A stretch of 11,154 nt of DNA. It comes from an uncultured Collinsella sp. (lineage in GTDB: Bacteria > Actinomycetota > Coriobacteriia > Coriobacteriales > Coriobacteriaceae). The translations under genes were made by a program, and so were the position numbers. The DNA is taken from NCBI GenBank assembly GCA_900551555.1, contig URWC01000052.1, positions 1 through 11,154 of the forward strand, in the 5' to 3' direction. This document shows, piece after piece, positions 6,537 to 11,154 of this stretch (its first letter is position 1; each line of letters starts with the position of its first letter). The notes under the pieces were generated by a model, which saw only the letters and a program-made list of their open reading frames with translations, was not told the origin of the DNA and ran no database searches.

Positions 6537-7685
6537 TTAATCGAGGATGTCGTCGAGGGCACTCTTGATACGGTCGGTCACCGACTTCTTACCGGATGCG
6601 ACGTCATCGCCCATCTCGTCGGCAAAGGCGCGAAGCAGCTCGCGCTGCTTGTTGGAGAGATTGGTGGGGACGACTACGCGCAGCTGCACGATCAGACGAC
6701 CGCGCGAACCGCCACCGCCGATACGCGGCATGCCGTAATTGTTGACGCTCACGGTGTCACCGTACTGTGCGCCGGCGGGGACGCACAGCTTGACGACCTC
6801 GTCGGGCATAATGCCCTCGACCTCGATCTCGCAACCGAGCGCGGCCTGCGCAATCGAGATATCGCTCACGAGGTACAGGTCGTCGCCGTTGCGCTTAAAA
6901 CGCTCGTGGTCGGCGACGCGCACGTTGACGATCAGGTCGCCCGAGGGCTCGCCACGAAGACCAGCCTCGCCAAAGCCACTCACGCGCAGCTGGCGACCGG
7001 TCGAAACGCCGGCGGGAATATCAATGTCGATCTTTTCGTGCGAAGGCGTGCGGCCCTGACCGTCGCAGGTCTCGCAGGGATGGTCGATGACCGTGCCTTC
7101 GCCATGGCAGTCGGGACAAGGCGAAGAGGACTGAACCTGGCCCAGGAACGAGCGCTGGACCGTCGTGACATAGCCCGTGCCGTGGCAGCGGCTGCACTGC
7201 TTTTCCTGTGCACCCTCGGCCCTGCCGGTGCCGTTGCAATCCTCGCAGGGGGCAAGGCGGTCATAGCTGATCGTCTTTTTGCAACCGAGCGCCGCCTCCT
7301 CAAGGGTCACCGAAAGGGAGATGGCCATATCGCGGCCGCGACGACGCTCGCGGCGATTTCGGGCGCCACCGCCGGCACCGCCGCCAAAGAACGACGAGAA
7401 GAGGTCATCCATGCCCATGCCGCCAAAGATATCGTTGATATCGACGTAGCCCGAGCCGCCAGGGCCGTCCGCGGTGCCGTAACGGTCGTAGTTAGCACGC
7501 TTCTGCTCGTCGGAAAGAACGGAATAAGCCTCGTTGAGCTCTTTGAACTTGGCCTCGGCCTCGGGGTCGTCCGAAACGTCCGGGTGTACGGTACGGGCCT
7601 TCTTTAGAAACGCGCGCTTAATCGTCCGCGCGTCGGCATCCTTGTCGACGCCAAGTACCTCGTAGTAATCCCTATTTTCCGACAC
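6537..7685 (-). CDS. dnaJ: Chaperone protein DnaJ (type I Hsp40)
   Basis: DnaJ delivers unfolded substrates to DnaK and stimulates its ATPase. The 382-residue product has the complete type I layout: J domain (about 5-70) with the essential HPD motif at 34-36, a short glycine/phenylalanine-rich stretch with DIFGGMGMDDLFSSFFGG (85-102), four CxxCxGxG zinc repeats starting at Cys147, Cys164, Cys190 and Cys204, and both C-terminal substrate-binding domains to the end. The start is GTG (7683-7685), giving SENRDYYEVLG, with GGAAGGAT about six bases upstream. An in-frame extension to 7751 adds only non-family sequence. An 81-base gap separates it from the membrane DnaJ upstream; it holds a TATAGG hexamer (7730-7725) but no convincing -35, and no CIRCE or HAIR heat-shock operator. 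dnaK, grpE and hrcA are not in the window, so this is probably not the copy in a dnaK operon. Confidence 0.95.
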   Translation of the reverse strand: MSENRDYYEVLGVDKDADARTIKRAFLKKARTVHPDVSDDPEAEAKFKELNEAYSVLSDEQKRANYDRYGTADGPGGSGYVDINDIFGGMGMDDLFSSFFGGGAGGGARNRRERRRGRDMAISLSVTLEEAALGCKKTISYDRLAPCEDCNGTGRAEGAQEKQCSRCHGTGYVTTVQRSFLGQVQSSSPCPDCHGEGTVIDHPCETCDGQGRTPSHEKIDIDIPAGVSTGRQLRVSGFGEAGLRGEPSGDLIVNVRVADHERFKRNGDDLYLVSDISIAQAALGCEIEVEGIMPDEVVKLCVPAGAQYGDTVSVNNYGMPRIGGGGSRGRLIVQLRVVVPTNLSNKQRELLRAFADEMGDDVASGKKSVTDRIKSALDDILD

Positions 7686-7691
7686 GACCGA

Positions 7692-7699
7692 ATCCTTCC
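7692..7699 (-). promoter_or_regulatory. Ribosome binding site fixing the dnaJ GTG start
   Basis: GGAAGGAT on the minus strand lies six bases before the GTG at 7683-7685. It decides the start: the resulting protein begins exactly where J domains normally begin. Confidence 0.8.
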
Positions 7700-7766
7700 G
7701 ACTTTCATTAATGTCACAGTGCGTCCTATACCCAAGCTGGGCCGGCCGCAAACAGAGGGCTAGATG

Positions 7767-8870
7767 TTATTGCATTCCGTAAGGCGAAAGCATGGCACGC
7801 TGCGAGCAGCTCGCAAACCAAACCGACACGAGCGCAAACATAAATCCGTTGGCAAAACCATTGGCAAACTGCATCGCGCCGCGCTTCCACCACAGCAGGC
7901 TACGGTGAAGTACCCCATCCGAAAGCACCATGAACAGGCCCATGGCAAACGGAATAAAACACATCACGGCAAAGGCCGAGAACACACCCGAGATGGCCGA
8001 CAGCACCAAAAATGGCGCCACGATGCCCATCAGGTAAAAACCGGTACGAGCCTTGCCTTCCAGACGCTCGGCCTCAACATGGGCGCGACCGACCAAATCG
8101 CCACCCGAGGCACCGTTGGTGCCGGCGTGGCCCATACCGCCAATACGGACCTCGTCGCCATCGTGCGTACCGGCAGGAAACTCAATCGTCTGCTCGGAGG
8201 TCACACGGACACGCCCGCTGCCGCCGCAATCGGGGCAGGGGTCGGCGACGACCTTACCGGAACCGCCGCACTCGGGGCAGACCGACTGAAACGTGCCGGC
8301 ACCGAACAGAAAGGACAGGTCGACATCGATGTGGCCGCGACCACCGCAGCTCGGACAGGTATGTGCATGCTCGGACGAAACAGAACCCGAGCCGCCACAG
8401 TGGCCACAGGTATCGAAGCGCGTATAGCGGACGGTCTTGCGGGCACCGCCCTTGGCCTCCTTGGCGTCGAGCTTGATATCGACGACCACGTTGGCGCCGT
8501 TCTCGGGATTATAGGCAGCCTGCCCGCGACGCGGCTGGCCCCAGGCGCCACCAAAGGGAAAGCCGCCCTCAAAGGGATTGCCATAGCCTGCGCTGCCGGC
8601 GTAGCCGCCGCCATAGGGCGAAGCCGTAGGAGCGCCGGCGAAGGGGTTGCCCGAGCGCATGGCGTCGTAGCGCGCTCGCTTCTGCTCGTCCGAAAGCACG
8701 GCGTAGGCCTCGGAAACCTCTTTAAACTTTTCCTCGGCATCAGGTTCTTTGTTGACGTCCGGATGGAGCTTGCGGGCCTTTTGCTGGAAGGCCTTCTGTA
8801 TATCACGCGAGGTGGCGTCCTTGGAGACACCCAAAATCTCGTAGTAATCTTTTTCGTTCATCGTCGCCAT
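7767..8870 (-). CDS. Membrane-anchored DnaJ-like protein with truncated C-terminal domain
   Basis: This 367-residue Hsp40-like protein starts as a normal type I DnaJ and ends as a membrane protein. Visible parts are a J domain (7-70) with HPD at 36-38; a G/F/Y-rich linker (about 73-120) longer than in the neighbouring DnaJ; four CxxCGGxG zinc repeats at Cys155, 172, 198 and 212; and the start of the first substrate-binding domain, up to GGDLVGRAHVEAER (256-269). There the family similarity stops. Residues about 277-356 hold roughly three hydrophobic segments (277-297, 300-320, 336-355) with LLWWKRG between the second and third. The second substrate-binding domain and dimerisation helix are absent. 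The ATG at 8868-8870 is chosen because AGGAGG lies nine bases upstream. I infer a cytoplasmic J domain recruiting DnaK to the membrane; the client is unknown. The reading frame is clean, so this is not an obvious pseudogene. Confidence 0.88.
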   Translation of the reverse strand: MATMNEKDYYEILGVSKDATSRDIQKAFQQKARKLHPDVNKEPDAEEKFKEVSEAYAVLSDEQKRARYDAMRSGNPFAGAPTASPYGGGYAGSAGYGNPFEGGFPFGGAWGQPRRGQAAYNPENGANVVVDIKLDAKEAKGGARKTVRYTRFDTCGHCGGSGSVSSEHAHTCPSCGGRGHIDVDLSFLFGAGTFQSVCPECGGSGKVVADPCPDCGGSGRVRVTSEQTIEFPAGTHDGDEVRIGGMGHAGTNGASGGDLVGRAHVEAERLEGKARTGFYLMGIVAPFLVLSAISGVFSAFAVMCFIPFAMGLFMVLSDGVLHRSLLWWKRGAMQFANGFANGFMFALVSVWFASCSQRAMLSPYGMQ

Positions 8871-8879
8871 GCGCGGCAA

Positions 8880-8885
8880 CCTCCT
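8880..8885 (-). promoter_or_regulatory. Ribosome binding site fixing the start of the membrane DnaJ
   Basis: A perfect AGGAGG lies nine bases before the ATG at 8868-8870. It rules out an in-frame GTG at 8889-8891, which lies upstream of this site. The preceding bases can form a small hairpin, CTGCT-GTG-AGCAG (8896-8884), whose 3' arm overlaps the first two bases of the site. Confidence 0.75.
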
Positions 8886-8928
8886 GCTCACAGCAGCGTA
8901 TATATTGCGGTAATTCTACCCGAGCGGC

Positions 8929-10161
8929 CTAAGCTAGACCCCAAAACAGCTCGAACAGCACATTTCCATCGAGCCAGCCCAAGTGGGTGGGCGCTAAACG
9001 GGCGTGGGCACGACCTGCGATAACGTCTTTCGAGGCGACGTACCCCACATGCCCCTCGACATGGTCGGGCACCCAAGTGGCAAGGCCCAACTCGAGCGCA
9101 CGGTCACAGGCCGCCGCCAGCTCGTCTGCAGCGATCACGCTTGCCGAGCGAACCAACAGATCGGACCCAATGCCACGCGTCGTGCGGCAGGCGAGCATCA
9201 AATCCTCGGCCGCAGCCTCGCGCTGCGACAGATACTCGGCATCAAACGTCATCGCGGCATCGTCGCGTTGCACCAAGCGCACGCGATACGCATCGCCGCG
9301 AGCAGGCACGTCGGGAAACAACCCGGCCAGGCGATCGAAATCCTCGGCGTCGAGCATACCGGCGGCAGAGCGACCCAAGCCCAGATAGCCCTGTCCAGTC
9401 CAATAGGCAATGTTGTGGGCGCACTCATGGCCGTCGAGCGCGTAGCTTGCAACCTCATACGGGTGATAGCCGGCAGCACCCAGACGCTCACGCGCCGCGT
9501 CCATGCACGAAGCCTGAAAATCTTCGTCGGGCTCGAGCGACTCGTCGCGACACGCCATGCGATAAAGGGGCGTCCCCTCCTCAAGCGTGAGCGGGTAGAC
9601 CGACACATGATGCGGAGCCGCCGCCAGCACGCCATCGAGCGTGCGCTTCCAACTCACTGCGGTCTGCCCGGGAAGTCCGCACATAAGGTCGCACGACACG
9701 TCAAGCCCAGCGTTCTTGACCGTCGAGATGGCAGCGAGCGCCCGATCGGCATCGTGAATACGGCCGATGGCAGTAAGTTCGGCATTATCGAGCGTTTGCA
9801 CGCCCAAAGAGACGCGTGTGACACCAACCTTGGCAAGTGCAGTGGCAAGATCGGCGGTCAGCGACTCGGGATTGGCCTCGCAGGTAAACTCAACGGGGGC
9901 GCACCACGCACGAATACGCCGCGCCAGCTCCACCAGGCGCTCCCCCGCCAGCGACGGCGTACCGCCGCCAACATAGACGGTGCGGATCTGGTCGAGGGCC
10001 CCAGCCTTGCCAAAAGCATCGAGGCGCGCGTACAACTGCTCAAAATAGACATCGAGCGCAGCGCTCAGGTCGCACGGAGCAAAACTGCGCGAGTCAAAGT
10101 CGCAGTACCGGCACTTTTGGGCGCAAAACGGCACGTGCACGTACAGCGCGGTAACGGCCAC
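8929..10161 (-). CDS. hemW: Heme chaperone HemW (radical SAM, HemN-like)
   Basis: HemW is a radical SAM family protein once annotated as coproporphyrinogen dehydrogenase and now regarded as a haem-binding chaperone. The 410-residue product opens with LYVHVPFCAQKCRYCDF (6-22); the cluster cysteines are Cys13, Cys17 and Cys20, followed by Asp-Phe, which distinguishes HemW from true HemN (where a fourth cysteine follows). GGGTPS (65-70), GVTRVSLGVQ (113-122) and DLMCGLPGQT (158-167) are further family motifs. The C-terminal half carries the HemN_C-like region with GYLGLGRSAAGM. The start is GTG (10159-10161), two bases after the dusB stop; the Shine-Dalgarno GGAGG sits seven bases upstream within dusB, implying coupling. 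In many Gram-positives hemW lies just upstream of heat-shock chaperone genes, and here it precedes two dnaJ genes. I cannot tell from the window whether the host makes haem. Confidence 0.94.
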   Translation of the reverse strand: MAVTALYVHVPFCAQKCRYCDFDSRSFAPCDLSAALDVYFEQLYARLDAFGKAGALDQIRTVYVGGGTPSLAGERLVELARRIRAWCAPVEFTCEANPESLTADLATALAKVGVTRVSLGVQTLDNAELTAIGRIHDADRALAAISTVKNAGLDVSCDLMCGLPGQTAVSWKRTLDGVLAAAPHHVSVYPLTLEEGTPLYRMACRDESLEPDEDFQASCMDAARERLGAAGYHPYEVASYALDGHECAHNIAYWTGQGYLGLGRSAAGMLDAEDFDRLAGLFPDVPARGDAYRVRLVQRDDAAMTFDAEYLSQREAAAEDLMLACRTTRGIGSDLLVRSASVIAADELAAACDRALELGLATWVPDHVEGHVGYVASKDVIAGRAHARLAPTHLGWLDGNVLFELFWGLA

Positions 10162-10163
10162 CC

Positions 10164-11154
10164 TTAAGCCTCCAGCGGATGAGGGGGCACCGATTCGCCG
10201 GCGGCAAGTGCGGCCTCGCAGGCCACCACATCGCGCTCGATCTCATCGACCAGCGCCATAAACTCCTCGTATGTGGAACAGCGCACCACATGGGCACGCC
10301 AAGCGGCAGCATGGGGCATGCCTTTTAAGTACCAGCTTGCGTACGTACGTGCACGCGACATGAGCGGCAGGAGCTCATGCGTCAGCGTTAGGTGCTCACG
10401 CAGGGCGTCCAGGCGCTCGACGGAACTGCGCGCCGGCACCGGCGTGCCATCGAGCGCAAGGGCGCGAGCATCGCCGAACACCCACGGATTGCCGTAGATG
10501 CCGCGCGCGATAAACACCGCGCTGGCACCCGAGCCTTGCAGATGCTCCGCGGCATCCTCGGCCGAGAACACATCGCCCGAACCGATCACGGGAATCTCGA
10601 CGGCATCTGCGACCTCATCGACAACCGACCAATCGGCCTGGCCCGTGTAGAGTTGCGTAGCGCAACGACCATGCACGGCGACTGCGGCGGCACCGGCGCC
10701 TTCGAGCATCTGGGCAAACGTCGCGGCATTACGGTCCTCGGCATAAGAGCCCTTGCGGATCTTTACGGTCACGGGCACATGCGCCGCGCCCACCGCCGCC
10801 TCGACGATCTTCTCGGCCAAATCGGGCTTGCGCATAAGGGCTGAGCCCTCGCCCTTGGTGACAACCTTTCGGGCAGGACAGGCCATGTTGATATCGATGA
10901 GCGACAGGCGATCGCCCACACGCTCCTCGACGGCGGCGACGGCGCTCGCAAACTGATCGGGCTTGGAGCCAAAGAGCTGCACGCAAATCTGCTGCTCCTC
11001 GTCGGCCGGTAGCACCAGGCGCCAGGTCTTGTTGCTGGCATAGGCAAGGCCCGCCACGCTCACCATCTCGCTGTAGGCAAGGTTGGCACCGCGGCGGCGG
11101 CACATGATGCGGTAGGCAGGGTCGGTCACGCCCGCCATGGGAGCCATAAGGAAC
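10164..11154 (-). CDS. dusB: tRNA dihydrouridine synthase, DusB-like; 5' end outside window
   Basis: Dus enzymes are FMN-dependent and reduce specific uridines in the tRNA D-loop with NADPH. The visible part is about 330 residues and starts inside the family's opening motif APMAGVTD, so roughly 15-20 N-terminal residues are missing beyond 11154. The catalytic cysteine lies in DINMACPARKV, about residue 90 counted from the first visible Met; most family members have GCP, so the Ala is a small variation. KIRKG and HGRCATQLYTG follow, then the FMN phosphate-binding loops IGSGDVFS and IARGIYGNPWVF, and the helical tRNA-binding domain. The Met at 11145-11147 is internal to the conserved motif and is unlikely to be the start. 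The subfamily is inferred as DusB from general similarity. The gene ends two bases before hemW and contains its ribosome binding site. Confidence 0.9.
   Translation of the reverse strand, partial: FLMAPMAGVTDPAYRIMCRRRGANLAYSEMVSVAGLAYASNKTWRLVLPADEEQQICVQLFGSKPDQFASAVAAVEERVGDRLSLIDINMACPARKVVTKGEGSALMRKPDLAEKIVEAAVGAAHVPVTVKIRKGSYAEDRNAATFAQMLEGAGAAAVAVHGRCATQLYTGQADWSVVDEVADAVEIPVIGSGDVFSAEDAAEHLQGSGASAVFIARGIYGNPWVFGDARALALDGTPVPARSSVERLDALREHLTLTHELLPLMSRARTYASWYLKGMPHAAAWRAHVVRCSTYEEFMALVDEIERDVVACEAALAAGESVPPHPLEA

Noticed and set aside
4920..7607. An open plus-strand frame of 895 codons opposite phoH, mtaB and dnaJ
   Set aside because: It lies antisense to three genes with clear family motifs. 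Its product is rich in His, Asp, Leu and Gly with no recognisable domain, as expected for a shadow frame in high-G+C DNA.
7686..7751. Longer dnaJ starting at a TTG at 7751
   Set aside because: The added residues are unlike any J-domain lead-in, and the GTG at 7685 has a well-placed ribosome binding site.
7686..7766. CIRCE or HAIR heat-shock operator upstream of dnaJ
   Set aside because: Neither inverted repeat is present. A short palindrome CCCAAGCTGGG (7731-7741) is too small and unlike both.
7767..8870. Membrane DnaJ as a frameshifted pseudogene
   Set aside because: The tail is a clean, hydrophobic, amphipathically bounded reading frame ending at a normal stop. I see no continuation of DnaJ C-terminal motifs in another frame downstream; the gap to dnaJ is only 81 bases.
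7764..9023. Plus-strand open frame of 419 codons opposite the membrane DnaJ and the hemW 3' end
   Set aside because: Antisense to well-supported coding sequence, with no motif of its own and no good ribosome binding site noticed.
9004..10167. Plus-strand open frame of 387 codons opposite hemW
   Set aside because: A mirror of hemW codon structure; hemW has full radical SAM motifs on the other strand.

Overview
All recognised genes in this window lie on the minus strand. They form a dense, high-G+C cluster of housekeeping genes with no insertion sequence, phage gene, tRNA, rRNA gene or CRISPR array. The G+C-rich codon choice, the GTG and TTG starts and the gene order fit a high-G+C Gram-positive. 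My best guess, as inference only, is a Coriobacteriia gut actinobacterium such as Collinsella.

In the direction of transcription (from high to low coordinates) the order is: dusB-like tRNA dihydrouridine synthase (5' end outside the window), hemW haem chaperone/radical SAM protein, an unusual membrane-anchored DnaJ paralogue, canonical dnaJ, mtaB tRNA methylthiotransferase, phoH (ybeZ-like ATPase), ybeY endoribonuclease, dgkA (diacylglycerol/undecaprenol kinase), era GTPase and recO repair protein. After a 138-base leader come rpsO (ribosomal protein S15), a strong intrinsic terminator, a structured leader and pnp (PNPase, 3' end outside the window). From dusB to recO, genes overlap or lie at most 15 bases apart, except for gaps of 58 and 81 bases in front of the two dnaJ genes. 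Several Shine-Dalgarno sequences sit inside the preceding gene or its stop codon, so a long co-transcribed and often translationally coupled operon is likely.

Functionally the cluster is dominated by RNA maturation and ribosome assembly: DusB and MtaB modify tRNA, PhoH/YbeY/Era act in rRNA maturation and 30S assembly, S15 is a primary 16S-binding protein, and PNPase degrades RNA. The DnaJ proteins add protein folding, DgkA lipid-carrier phosphorylation and RecO recombinational repair.

The most unusual item is the upstream DnaJ paralogue (7767-8870). Its J domain and zinc fingers are intact, but most of the C-terminal substrate-binding region is replaced by about three transmembrane segments. 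The leaders of rpsO and pnp each contain a pair of mutually exclusive hairpins, an arrangement suited to autoregulation. A stretch in the rpsO leader resembles, on the plus strand, the 3' end of 23S rRNA.
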